Assembly (NCBI GenBank): GCA_900100895.1
Contig: FMTX01000009.1
Span: 62,001 to 126,000, forward strand
Reading direction: 5' to 3'
DNA: 64,000 nucleotides
Source: Lachnospiraceae bacterium YSD2013
GTDB lineage: Bacteria; Bacillota; Clostridia; Lachnospirales; Lachnospiraceae
This document shows, piece after piece, positions 24,858-33,229 of the stretch. Each line of letters starts with the position of its first letter. The stretch's first letter is position 1. The translations under genes were made by a program, and so were the position numbers. The notes under the pieces were generated by a model that worked only from the letters and a program-made list of their open reading frames with translations, ran no database searches and was not told the origin of the DNA.

Positions 24858-26336
24858 TTAGTTTCCCGCAGCCGCTATAAGTGCCGCTATTTGCTCGGGA
24901 GTCATTTTAGCGTTGGGGTCTGCAGGCATCTCAACTTGAGGTGCCGGAGCAGGTTCGGGAGCCGCTTCTGCTACTGGTTCAGGTGCAGGCTCCGGTGCGG
25001 GTTCGGGTGCGGGCGCTTCGGCCTTGACTGCCTTCTTCGTAGTTTTCTTCGGCTTCTCCGGAGCAGGTTCGGGCGCCGGTTCAGGCGCGGGTTCCGGAGC
25101 TGCTTCAGCTACGGGCTCAGGCACCGACTCGAGAGTGGGCTCTGCAACAGGCTCAGCCTCGGGCATCGCTTCAGCGACAGGTGCCTCCGTGGGAGCCTCA
25201 CCGAGCTCCTCCGCAACCGCCTCAGCTACCGCCTCGGCTACTGGTTTCTCCAGAAACTCCTGTACCGCCGCATCCGCTTCGCTGAGTACGCTATCTGCCA
25301 TAGCCGCCACATCTTCAGGTATCACTATATCTTCGGGAACCGCTTCAGCCACTGCTTCAGCCGCAGCAACTTCTTCCACTCCGCCAAGTAACGCTTCGGT
25401 CTCAGCCGCAAGCGCTTCCAAATTCACTTCTGCATCCGCAACTGCCGCTGCTTCTTCGGGAGCAACGTCAACCGCGATATCTCCAAGTCCGTTAAGAAGT
25501 GCCTCTGCTTCGGCTGCAATAGCCTCTGCCGATGCATCGCCCGCTGCTTCTTCAGCCACAGGCTCTTCCACTGCTATATCCGCAAGAGTGGCATCAAGAT
25601 TAACATCTTCAACCGCTATATCTCCGAGACCTTCAAGATTCACATCTGCAGGAATCTCTTCTGTTGCTATATCGCCAAGTGCTCCGAGGTCTACATCGGC
25701 AACCGCCTCTTCGACAGTGGCAGTTTCATCAATCGCAATATCACCAAGCCCCTCAAGACCTGCATCAACAGCCACTTCTTCCGTAGCCAAATCGCCAAGT
25801 CCTTCAAGAGCAGCCGCAATATCACTGTCACTTACTTCTTCCGCACCTGCCTCAAGAGCCACGCTTTCATCCGCGCTAAGCAAAGCCTCAACGGAAGCCG
25901 CCAGATCGTCAGTATCCGTAACCGCTTCTGCCTCACCGGCACTCAGTCCCAAATCTCCGCTTAAATCAAGCTCACCTTCTTCACCGAGAGCCTCTTCAAG
26001 CACCTGTCTGTTTCTGCCCATGAACCCAAGCGGCTTCATATCAGGCGCTTCTACGCCTTCCGAACCCGCAACAACATCATCCATATGCGGCACATCGCTC
26101 ATGGCATCAAGCGTCTTCTTAAGCTCCTCAAAGGTTCTCTTCAAATTATCGTAATCACCGATCTTCGCCTTAAGAGACTCGTTTTCTTTGGCCAGCTCAT
26201 TCTTTTCTTTTAACGTCTTATCAAGCAGGCGCGCAAGGAAAAAAGAACTGAAAACATAGTCCTTAAGCATGGGATCGAGGCAACTGATGTTAAGTTCCTC
26301 AAGCACTTCCATATCAACAGGCAGATCGTTAAGCAT
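24858..26336 (-). CDS. Acidic Ala/Glu/Pro-rich repeat protein
   Basis: 492 residues; start supported by GGAGAG 7 bases upstream. Residues 1-40 form a conserved-looking helical region (LEELNISCLDPMLKDYVFSSFFLARLLDK) and 41-85 a coiled coil. The middle holds six repeats of the form LEGLGDIAxEE (about residues 175-290), each followed by an acidic spacer. The C-terminal third alternates AEAVAEAV helices, a long PEPAPEP run and a lysine patch KPKKTTKKAVKAE, ending MTPEQIAALIAAAGN. No signal or membrane segment. Strongly acidic and low-complexity, it may be a scaffold or chromosome/polymer-binding protein. I do not recognise a family. Confidence 0.75.
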   Translation of the reverse strand: MLNDLPVDMEVLEELNISCLDPMLKDYVFSSFFLARLLDKTLKEKNELAKENESLKAKIGDYDNLKRTFEELKKTLDAMSDVPHMDDVVAGSEGVEAPDMKPLGFMGRNRQVLEEALGEEGELDLSGDLGLSAGEAEAVTDTDDLAASVEALLSADESVALEAGAEEVSDSDIAAALEGLGDLATEEVAVDAGLEGLGDIAIDETATVEEAVADVDLGALGDIATEEIPADVNLEGLGDIAVEDVNLDATLADIAVEEPVAEEAAGDASAEAIAAEAEALLNGLGDIAVDVAPEEAAAVADAEVNLEALAAETEALLGGVEEVAAAEAVAEAVPEDIVIPEDVAAMADSVLSEADAAVQEFLEKPVAEAVAEAVAEELGEAPTEAPVAEAMPEAEPVAEPTLESVPEPVAEAAPEPAPEPAPEPAPEKPKKTTKKAVKAEAPAPEPAPEPAPEPVAEAAPEPAPAPQVEMPADPNAKMTPEQIAALIAAAGN

Positions 26337-26480
26337 ATATGTTCTCTCCTTTGTGAATAAGATAAAATACCTTACTAATTCCTCCTTACCTTACCACATT
26401 ACCTGTTAAAGCCCTATTAAATAAGGCTTTTGAGGCCTCCGGCCTATGGCAGAATAAAGTCTGCCCTGCGGATACGCTCT
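26337..26480 (-). promoter_or_regulatory. Hairpin-rich leader of the acidic repeat protein gene
   Basis: On the minus strand the region before the gene can form three successive hairpins: GGCAGA/TCTGCC, TAGGCC/GGCCT, and AAAGCC/GGGCTTT around TTATTTAATA (near 26410-26430). No consensus promoter is obvious. It may be an attenuator or a structured leader. Confidence 0.4.
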
Positions 26481-26497
26481 CACTTATGTCCTCGCAG

Positions 26498-26564
26498 CAA
26501 AAGAAAGCGACCGCCCCAAGCCATGTCACAAACGGAGCATGCACTTAAAGCAGTCGCTTTCTTT
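26498..26564 (-). terminator. Long-stem terminator of the DUF5692-like gene
   Basis: AAAGAAAGCGAC (26500-26511) pairs with GTCGCTTTCTTT (26553-26564) around a 41-base loop that has internal pairing. On the minus strand the stem ends in TTTCTTTTGC. It lies just after the membrane protein stop codon. Confidence 0.6.
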
Positions 26565-26597
26565 AGATCTATCTTAATCCAACTTCTTTTACACAAA

Positions 26598-27674
26598 TTA
26601 TCTTCTTGCCATAGCTTCTTCGAAATCCTTGGTTCCTGCGAAAATCTCGAACTTGTAAGGATTCTTGTGAAGGGCCTTGGCGCGCTTGAAGATTACGCCG
26701 AGACAGATTACGTTGGCCGCAAGTGCCAAGATTGCAACTACGCCCTGGGCTGTAGGATTGGCTGTAATACCTGCAGAGGTGAGTTCCTGTACGGTCTTGA
26801 ACTTAGTCATGTCAATTGCGGTGATGCCGTGCTCTACAGCTCCTGCGTAAAGCGAAGGAAGTGTTGAGAACGGTGATGTAATCTGGAAGAGCGGGAATAC
26901 CTGAGCGAACATACACCAGATTGCAAGGGTGTTGGCACGGTTCTGAATCCAGCCGCCTTTGTTCCAGAATGCATTGGCAAAAGTAGGTGCGAGCAGCAAT
27001 GCCACACCACAGTACCATGTATGGGTAGGTAAGTTACAGTAAGTATACTCAAAGTTCCATACATCGTAAGCGATGATGAACCAGAAGGTCATATCGGGCC
27101 AGAGCATATCGTCTTTCTTCTTGGAAGAGTAGATGCCCCACCAGCCGGTCATACAGAAGATGTTAAGTACGCCTGCGAGAGCGTTAACAATGTTCCACCA
27201 GCCGCCGTAGAGCCATACGTTCTCGGAAGAGAACCACCAGCCGCCTGCCATGCCGCCTGCGTTGAAACCGTTGACAGCAGACTCAATATCGGAGCCGACA
27301 GCGATTAAAATGTTGATTGCAACGATAATGAAAGGCCAAGGCTTGAACCAGTCTTTCTTACCGATGCCCCAACCGTATTTAATCATCATGAAGCCGACAC
27401 ATCCGATGTCTGCCGCATAGAGCTTAGCGTAGTGGAACCAGCCGTTCATGTAAAGAACTGTCTGATTGGTCTGCGCCCAAGCCGCGCCACTCTTGTAACC
27501 GAGAGTAGCCGCAATAAAGTAAACAGTCAAAATAATAGGTATGACGATGAATACGCACACACCGCCGACCTTTGTTCTTCTGCCGATTTCGTTCATAAGA
27601 ATGAGTCCGCAGAATACGAGGACGAAGCCCAGAAGCTGCATCATGGACTTATCGCCGTAAAGTTGGAAAAGCAT
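26598..27674 (-). CDS. Polytopic membrane protein, DUF5692-like
   Basis: 358 residues, very rich in Trp, with about nine to ten membrane helices (segments near 12-28, 38-60, 85-105, 112-130, 155-180, 197-215, 225-240, 255-275 and 315-335). The short cytoplasmic C-terminus ends EEAMARR. It resembles a Lachnospiraceae membrane family I believe is named DUF5692; I am not certain of the number. It is the last gene of the hypB-flavoprotein-hypA run, and its leader carries the structured 74-nt motif. A transport or membrane-redox role is possible from context only. Confidence 0.65.
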   Translation of the reverse strand: MLFQLYGDKSMMQLLGFVLVFCGLILMNEIGRRTKVGGVCVFIVIPIILTVYFIAATLGYKSGAAWAQTNQTVLYMNGWFHYAKLYAADIGCVGFMMIKYGWGIGKKDWFKPWPFIIVAINILIAVGSDIESAVNGFNAGGMAGGWWFSSENVWLYGGWWNIVNALAGVLNIFCMTGWWGIYSSKKKDDMLWPDMTFWFIIAYDVWNFEYTYCNLPTHTWYCGVALLLAPTFANAFWNKGGWIQNRANTLAIWCMFAQVFPLFQITSPFSTLPSLYAGAVEHGITAIDMTKFKTVQELTSAGITANPTAQGVVAILALAANVICLGVIFKRAKALHKNPYKFEIFAGTKDFEEAMARR

Positions 27675-27696
27675 ATTATATCCTCCTTAATCCTTT

Positions 27697-27770
27697 TCTA
27701 TAATAAACCGTTCACACGCTTTATTATCGGTCGCCTTCGAATAGACCTCTTAGGTCCATTCCGGCTCTAT
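27697..27770 (-). ncRNA. Structured 74-nt leader motif, copy A (candidate riboswitch)
   Basis: Read on the minus strand, directly before the membrane protein gene. It contains a hairpin GAATGGACC-N5-GGTCTATTC enclosed by GCC/GGC, then the invariant stretch CGAAGGCGACCGATAATAAA, and a second hairpin in which ATAATAAA pairs with TTTATTAT. The ribosome site follows 13 bases later. An equally long copy at 59630-59703 keeps all these parts while both sides of the first stem differ together. It matches no riboswitch class I can recall. Confidence 0.65.
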
Positions 27771-27783
27771 GTATCACCGGGTT

Positions 27784-28128
27784 CTATGACCCGCTGATCT
27801 CTTTAATCATAAATTCGTTCCCCTGCTGTAAGAACGTGTGGGTACTGCCGCAATTCGGACAGGTCTTTCCGTTTTCTATGGTGTCAAAAGAAGTCTTACA
27901 GTCTTCACAGAAAGAAATCGCTTCGATGGGCTCTATGATGAGCTCTGCTTCTTTGAGCAAATCTGTCTTCTTGACCGCCCAGTTCCAGCAGTCGGTAAGG
28001 TATTCGGGGATAACCGTCGATACCTTACCAAGCTGCAAAGTTACTGAAGATATTCCTGTCAGATTGTTCTCACGGCCCACAGCCGTGACATCATCGATTA
28101 TGTGAAAAACAACACCTAATTCATGCAT
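27784..28128 (-). CDS. hypA: HypA nickel insertion protein
   Basis: 114 residues, the usual size. Starts MHELG, where His2 is the nickel ligand of HypA/HybF proteins. A C-terminal zinc site has CEDC (about 74-77) and CPNC (about 90-93). HypA works with HypB to load nickel into [NiFe]-hydrogenase or other nickel enzymes. It begins 6 bases after the flavoprotein stop codon. No hydrogenase or urease subunit gene is in the window. Confidence 0.9.
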   Translation of the reverse strand: MHELGVVFHIIDDVTAVGRENNLTGISSVTLQLGKVSTVIPEYLTDCWNWAVKKTDLLKEAELIIEPIEAISFCEDCKTSFDTIENGKTCPNCGSTHTFLQQGNEFMIKEISGS

Positions 28129-28134
28129 AATCTT

Positions 28135-30930
28135 TTATTCCCATGTTTCATTCTTCTTGGGCTTAACACGAACCTTGATGGCCTGCTTTAAGCCGTTGGG
28201 AAGAATGTACTTAAGCTTGTCTTCGCTCTTACGCATGGTAGAAGCTTCGGGAACGTCTCTCTTTAAGTGGATAGCGTCGAATTCGCAGCGGGTTGTACAT
28301 AGACCGCAGCCTACGCACTGGTTGTAATCCACAATTGTGGCACCGCAGCCTAAGCATCTGGCAGTCTCTTTCTTAACCTGCTCTTCGGTGAATACGAGCT
28401 TCTTGTCTCTGAAGGAAAGCTTGTCGCCTTCTTTGTATCCCGGAATCTGGCGGGAAGAATTGTCGTAGCTTTCGATGGAGACATCGTCCTTGTTAAGCTC
28501 TACATAGTAGTTCTGGTTACGTCCGATGGTAAGGGAAGCGTGAGGCTGTACAAATCTGTGGATTGATGTAGCCGCTTCTTTACCTGCCGCAATAGCGTCG
28601 ATTGCGAACTTGGGACCTGTATATACGTCACCGCCTACGAAAATATCGGGTTCGGCGGTCTGATATGTCTTAGCGTCTGCTACGGCACCGTTACCGCGGC
28701 CAAGCTCAACCTTGGAACCTGCAAGTAAGTCGCCCCATACGATGCTCTGTCCGACTGCGAGAACGATGTGCTTACATTCGATTCTCATGGTGTCGTTTTC
28801 ATCGTACTGAGGATTGAATCTGCCGTCTGCATCCTTAACGCTTGTACATTTTTTGAAGGTGATACCGCATACAGCGCCTTCGTCGTCCAAGTGAATTTCC
28901 TTGGGACCCCAGCCGCCGTGGAACTGTACTCCGTCTTCCTCGGCTTCTGCGATTTCGTATACGGCTGCGGGCATAATCTCTCTTGTTTCAAGAGAAACCT
29001 GTGTTACATTGGGAGCGCCTACTCTTACAGCGTCACGTGAGCAGTCGATGGCAACGTTACCGCCGCCGATAACCACTACATCTCCCTTGATGTCGTAAGA
29101 TTCGTTGGCATTGACTTCGCGAAGGAAATCAACCGCGGTGACAACGCGCTTGCCGTCTTCACCCGGTACTCCTACTTTACGCCCGCCTTGGCAACCGATT
29201 GCTATATAGAATGCCTTGTAGCCCTGCGCACGAAGTTCATCAAGAGTTACGTCCTTGCCGACTTCTACGCCGCACTTAAACTCAACGCCCATGATGCGCA
29301 TGATTTCAACTTCGGCATCGATAACGCTCTTCTCAAGCTTGTAAGAAGGGATACCGTAAGTAAGCATACCGCCGGGACGTGCGTTCTTTTCAAATACTGT
29401 GGGTCTGTAGCCTTTCTCTGCAAGGTAGTATGCACAGGAAAGACCTGCGGGACCCGCACCGATAATGGCAATCTTTTCTTCAAACTCACCCTTAACCTTG
29501 GGAATAACCTTCTTGGGAATAAATCTGGTCTCGGCATCTAAATCCTTCATCGCAATAAACTTCTTAACTTCATCGATTGCGATTGCTTCGTCGATGGTGC
29601 CTCTTGTGCAGGCATCTTCGCAACGACGGTTACAGATGTGACCGCAGATTGCGGGAAGCGGATTGTTCTTCTTGATAAGTGCCAAAGCCTCTGTGTACTT
29701 ACCCTGTGAAGCGAGCTTAAGATAACCCTGAACAGCAATGTGTGCGGGGCAGGCTGTCTTACAAGGTGCGGTACCTGACTCGTGAGTTTCAATTCTGTTG
29801 TTGTCTCTGTAATCCCAGTCCCAGTCGTCCTTGCTCCAAGGCTTGTCGGAAGGAAGCAGGTGCTTAGGATACTTAACGTCTGTGCCGTCTTTCTTACAAA
29901 GCTTCTGACCGAGAGAAAGTGCACCGGCGGGACATACTTCTACGCAGCGGCCGCAGGCAACGCATTTTTCTTTGTCCACGTGTGCTCTGTAAGCGGATGC
30001 AGACATGTTGGGAGTGTTAAATAACTGTGACGTGCGAAGGGCGTAGCAGACGTTAACGTTACAGTTACAGATAGCGAAAATCTTGTTCTCGCCGTCTATG
30101 TTGGTAATTTGGTGTACGAAGCCGTTCTCTTCACCTTTCTTAAGAATCTCGAGAGCTTCTTCCTTGGTGATATAACGTCCGCCCTTGCCGGTCTCGACTA
30201 CGTAATCGGCCATATCGCCCACAGCGATACACCAGTCGTGGAAGTCATCCGCACAACCTTCATCGTAGGTCATACGTGAACGACGGCACGAACAAGGTGA
30301 AGCTGCGTACTTGCCTTCATACTTGTCAAGCCAGTGAGAAATCTTTTCGATGGATATTGCTTCGTTGCACATATCCACTTCTTTTTGCACGGGAATAACG
30401 TGCATACCGATGCCGGCTCCGCCTGCGGGTACCATGGGGGTAACCTTCTCAAGAGGAAGTCTTGTCATATGTTCAAAGAACATACCAAGCTCGGGATGCT
30501 CGTCAATGAGCTTTAAGTTCATGTTGGAGAACTCACCGGAACCGGGCACGAACATGGGAAGTACCCACTGTTTCTCGTGTTTGTCATTCTCCCAGTTGTA
30601 CTCAACAAGACCTGTGTAAGAAATCTTGTCAAGCATCTCTGTAAGTTCTTCGTCAGACATTCCGGAGCTTTTCTTTAAATCTTCGAAAGTCTTAGGCTGT
30701 CTGATTGCCTTGAAATTGTCGATAACAAACTTCGCAATGTTATCGTCGTCATAGCATAAAATGCGTACTGCCCAGTATTCGGGATCGTCCTTGGTCACTT
30801 TGTGAAACTTAAGCTTAATCGGAATACGGTCCGTGATGAGGGCACCAAGCTTTGCAATGTTTTCCTTCATAGGCTCGCTTACGTCAACGTAATCGGGTCT
30901 TAAGGGGTAACCTGGATCTTTTCCTGCCAT
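28135..30930 (-). CDS. Multi-cluster Fe-S flavoprotein, GltD-like NAD(P)H oxidoreductase
   Basis: 931 residues. The N-terminal domain (about 1-300) has a winged-helix-like part and a cysteine site CSCRRSR near 213. A 4Fe-4S ferredoxin motif CVACGRCVEVCP lies near 320. A glutamate-synthase-small-subunit-like Fe-S domain (CKTACPAH, CGHICNRRCEDAC) spans about 385-450, then FAD motif GAGPAGLSC near 490 and NADPH motif GGGNVAIDC near 624. The C-terminus adds CLGCG and CVGCGLCTTRC (about 863-890), a further ferredoxin-like site. Probably moves electrons between NAD(P)H and a ferredoxin-like carrier. It sits between hypB and hypA, an unusual setting for this enzyme type. Confidence 0.85.
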   Translation of the reverse strand: MAGKDPGYPLRPDYVDVSEPMKENIAKLGALITDRIPIKLKFHKVTKDDPEYWAVRILCYDDDNIAKFVIDNFKAIRQPKTFEDLKKSSGMSDEELTEMLDKISYTGLVEYNWENDKHEKQWVLPMFVPGSGEFSNMNLKLIDEHPELGMFFEHMTRLPLEKVTPMVPAGGAGIGMHVIPVQKEVDMCNEAISIEKISHWLDKYEGKYAASPCSCRRSRMTYDEGCADDFHDWCIAVGDMADYVVETGKGGRYITKEEALEILKKGEENGFVHQITNIDGENKIFAICNCNVNVCYALRTSQLFNTPNMSASAYRAHVDKEKCVACGRCVEVCPAGALSLGQKLCKKDGTDVKYPKHLLPSDKPWSKDDWDWDYRDNNRIETHESGTAPCKTACPAHIAVQGYLKLASQGKYTEALALIKKNNPLPAICGHICNRRCEDACTRGTIDEAIAIDEVKKFIAMKDLDAETRFIPKKVIPKVKGEFEEKIAIIGAGPAGLSCAYYLAEKGYRPTVFEKNARPGGMLTYGIPSYKLEKSVIDAEVEIMRIMGVEFKCGVEVGKDVTLDELRAQGYKAFYIAIGCQGGRKVGVPGEDGKRVVTAVDFLREVNANESYDIKGDVVVIGGGNVAIDCSRDAVRVGAPNVTQVSLETREIMPAAVYEIAEAEEDGVQFHGGWGPKEIHLDDEGAVCGITFKKCTSVKDADGRFNPQYDENDTMRIECKHIVLAVGQSIVWGDLLAGSKVELGRGNGAVADAKTYQTAEPDIFVGGDVYTGPKFAIDAIAAGKEAATSIHRFVQPHASLTIGRNQNYYVELNKDDVSIESYDNSSRQIPGYKEGDKLSFRDKKLVFTEEQVKKETARCLGCGATIVDYNQCVGCGLCTTRCEFDAIHLKRDVPEASTMRKSEDKLKYILPNGLKQAIKVRVKPKKNETWE

Positions 30931-30969
30931 TAATATCCTCCTAATCTAACTAACAATCTGTCTGTACTT

Positions 30970-30999
30970 GCCTTATAAGTCGCAAGGACTTATTCCGGC
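30970..30999 (-). promoter_or_regulatory. Hairpin between hypB and the flavoprotein gene
   Basis: On the minus strand GCCGGAATAAGTC-N5-GACTTATAAGGC follows the hypB stop codon at once. The arms pair over at least ten bases. Its GCCGGAAT start and AAGGC end resemble the first hairpin of the 74-nt motif, but the second stem and the CGACCGATAATAAA stretch are absent. It has no T-run, so it is not a normal terminator. Confidence 0.5.
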
Positions 31000-31671
31000 T
31001 TACCCTTTATTAATCCGAATTTCTTCTTCCAACCATTTCACAAATTCATCGACTCCCTCGCCGGTCTTCGCGCAAATCGGAATGACCTTTGCTTGGGGAT
31101 TGCGAAGTTTTATGTTCTCCTTACATTTCTCCAAATCGAAGTCAAAATAAGGCATAACATCAATTTTGTTAATCAGTACCACATCACAAATCGAAAACAT
31201 GAGGGGGTACTTAAGCGGCTTATCGTCGCCTTCGGGTACCGAAAGAATCATAGCGTTCTTGGTCGCACCCGTATCAAACTCTGCAGGGCATACAAGGTTC
31301 CCTACATTCTCTAGTATAGCAAAGTCCACCTTACCATCTATTAACTCGTCAAGTCCCTGTCTTGTCATGCCCGCATCCAGGTGGCACATACCGCCCGTAT
31401 GAAGCTGAATTGACTTAACTCCCGTCTCCTTCGCAATAGCGATTGCGTCAACGTCCGAGTCGATATCCGCCTCCATAACACCTATGTTGTGGGTGTATTT
31501 CATGCGGTTGATGGTGGCTTTAAGGGTAGTGGTCTTACCGCTTCCCGGCGACGACATAAGGTTCAAAAGAAAGATGCCCTTGGATCTGAGCTCTTCTCTT
31601 AACTTATCTGCTTCTCTGTCGTTGCTTTCATATACGCTTTTCTTGATTTCTATAACTTTAACTGCGTCCAT
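31000..31671 (-). CDS. hypB: HypB nickel-binding GTPase
   Basis: 223 residues. A SIMIBI GTPase that delivers nickel with HypA. Walker A is MSSPGSGKTT (about 39-48); the metal site GGMCHLDAGM lies near 92-101; NKID near 163 gives GTP specificity. The short form lacks a His-rich nickel-storage N-terminus. First gene of the hypB-flavoprotein-hypA-membrane protein run. It starts 73 bases after the transporter stop, with no clear terminator between, so read-through from the galactoside operon is possible. Confidence 0.93.
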   Translation of the reverse strand: MDAVKVIEIKKSVYESNDREADKLREELRSKGIFLLNLMSSPGSGKTTTLKATINRMKYTHNIGVMEADIDSDVDAIAIAKETGVKSIQLHTGGMCHLDAGMTRQGLDELIDGKVDFAILENVGNLVCPAEFDTGATKNAMILSVPEGDDKPLKYPLMFSICDVVLINKIDVMPYFDFDLEKCKENIKLRNPQAKVIPICAKTGEGVDEFVKWLEEEIRINKG

Positions 31672-31744
31672 AGATCAAACCTCCTAATGGCTCAGCGCTT
31701 AATGAAGCGCCGGCAAGTGTAGTCGTGACCCCAATCCCGATATA

Positions 31745-33208
31745 TTAATTAGCTTTAGCTTTAATCTCTTCGCAGATTTCCACGTATCTCTTCTCGTCGA
31801 TCTTGTAGAATCTTCTGTACAAAATTACGGAAACAAGCATAAAGCAGCAAGGTACAAGCGTCATGGCAAGAAGCAAACCGTTCTTCTGTCCGCCGGATAC
31901 CGACTTAATAACTTCGTCGATTGCTGCTGCCTTGGCTTCTGCGGTAATCTCGCCCTTCTCTGCGGATGTCTCAAGGTCCGAGATAGCGTTGGTGTACTGA
32001 GTAACCTTACATACAAGGTATGAAACGGTAGTGATTATTACGGTAAAAGAACTTGCCATCTTGGTAAGGAAAGGTCTCATGGAAGTAATAATCGCTTCGT
32101 CTCTGGTGCCGTGCTTAAGCTCGTTGTACTCTACGGTGTTGATGATGGAAATCATCATGATTAAGTAAAGTCCGTACTGGCCGAGATTAGCAAGCATGAA
32201 GCCTCCGGTAAGTACCCAGAACTTAACCATCGTCGCGGGCATAAGGAAGCCTGCGCAAATCTGCATAAGATAACCTATTGTAGCCACGGTACCCATCATG
32301 AAGACCATTCTTTGTCTGTGAAGCTTCTTGCTGAGGGTAGGATACAAAACCATAAGCACTGCGGTTGCAGCCATACCGATGGTCTGGAAGGTTCCGTACA
32401 AACCACCTTCGTAGCCAAACTCAAAGTAAATATAATTGGCACCTACGCCACCGAGCACGATACCGTTACCGATCTGCTGAAGTAAGAAAATAAGGCAGAT
32501 CCAAAGGAGCTGATCGTTGCCGCCGATGGTGGTGATAATCTTCTTAAAGCTGACCTTCGGTGCTTCTTTGGCCATATCGTCTCTGTTTTCTCTGACTCCG
32601 CAAAGAGTAAAAAGGATGAACAAAGGAGTAAGGATACAGATGATAAGTGCGATACGTCCGTAAGCAATCTTGGTGGTGCCGCCAAGTGCAAATTCACCTG
32701 CGGTAAATACAGGGATAAGCACTGAAGCAAGAGTACCGCCGATACCTGCGAAAAGTGTGGCGCGTGCGGTGAATGCGTTTCTCTTGTCGGCATCCTTGGA
32801 AAGCGCGGGAACCATTCCCCAGTAGGAAATGTCGTGCATGGTGTAAGTAATACTGTACATAAAGTAAATTACGCCAAAGAACACGATGAAGTTCCAGCCT
32901 GTCAAATCTGTGTTAAAAGCAAGGTACACTACGACGCTGGTCGAAAGAATACCTGCCAAAAGCCAGGGTTTAAATTTACCCCACTTGCTACGGGTACGCT
33001 CGATGATGTTACCCATAATCGGGTCGTTTAACGCATCAAATACACGCGCGGCCACCATGATGGCGGTTACAGCGGTAAGCTGTGCGGGTGTTAAGTTTCT
33101 CGTGTAAAGGATGTAAAGCATGATATAGTTCGTAAAGAGCGAATATATCATGTCCCTTCCCACGGTACCCAGGGGGTAGAAAAGCATGTTTTTCTTTTCC
33201 TGATTCAT
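31745..33208 (-). CDS. GPH-family sugar:cation symporter (MelB-like)
   Basis: 487 residues with about 12 membrane helices. N-terminal YPLGTVGRDMIYSLFTNYIMLY and the loop DALNDPIMGNIIERTRSKWGKFKPWLL split across residues 58-84 are the signature of the glycoside-pentoside-hexuronide family. The partner genes encode alpha- and beta-galactosidase-like enzymes, so melibiose, raffinose-type or other galactosides are likely substrates. Lies 21 bases after GH36 in the same operon. Confidence 0.9.
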   Translation of the reverse strand: MNQEKKNMLFYPLGTVGRDMIYSLFTNYIMLYILYTRNLTPAQLTAVTAIMVAARVFDALNDPIMGNIIERTRSKWGKFKPWLLAGILSTSVVVYLAFNTDLTGWNFIVFFGVIYFMYSITYTMHDISYWGMVPALSKDADKRNAFTARATLFAGIGGTLASVLIPVFTAGEFALGGTTKIAYGRIALIICILTPLFILFTLCGVRENRDDMAKEAPKVSFKKIITTIGGNDQLLWICLIFLLQQIGNGIVLGGVGANYIYFEFGYEGGLYGTFQTIGMAATAVLMVLYPTLSKKLHRQRMVFMMGTVATIGYLMQICAGFLMPATMVKFWVLTGGFMLANLGQYGLYLIMMISIINTVEYNELKHGTRDEAIITSMRPFLTKMASSFTVIITTVSYLVCKVTQYTNAISDLETSAEKGEITAEAKAAAIDEVIKSVSGGQKNGLLLAMTLVPCCFMLVSVILYRRFYKIDEKRYVEICEEIKAKAN

Positions 33209-33229
33209 TGTTTCATATCCTCCAATACA

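Noticed and set aside
25024-26154. Long open frame on the plus strand opposite the acidic repeat gene
   Set aside because: Its Ala/Ser/Thr-rich product is the shadow of repetitive GCN/GAN codons; no ribosome site, and the minus-strand gene has a good one.
31000-31671. Hydrogenase maturation locus
   Set aside because: Only hypA and hypB are visible; hypC-F and hydrogenase subunits are absent from the window, so the target enzyme cannot be named.
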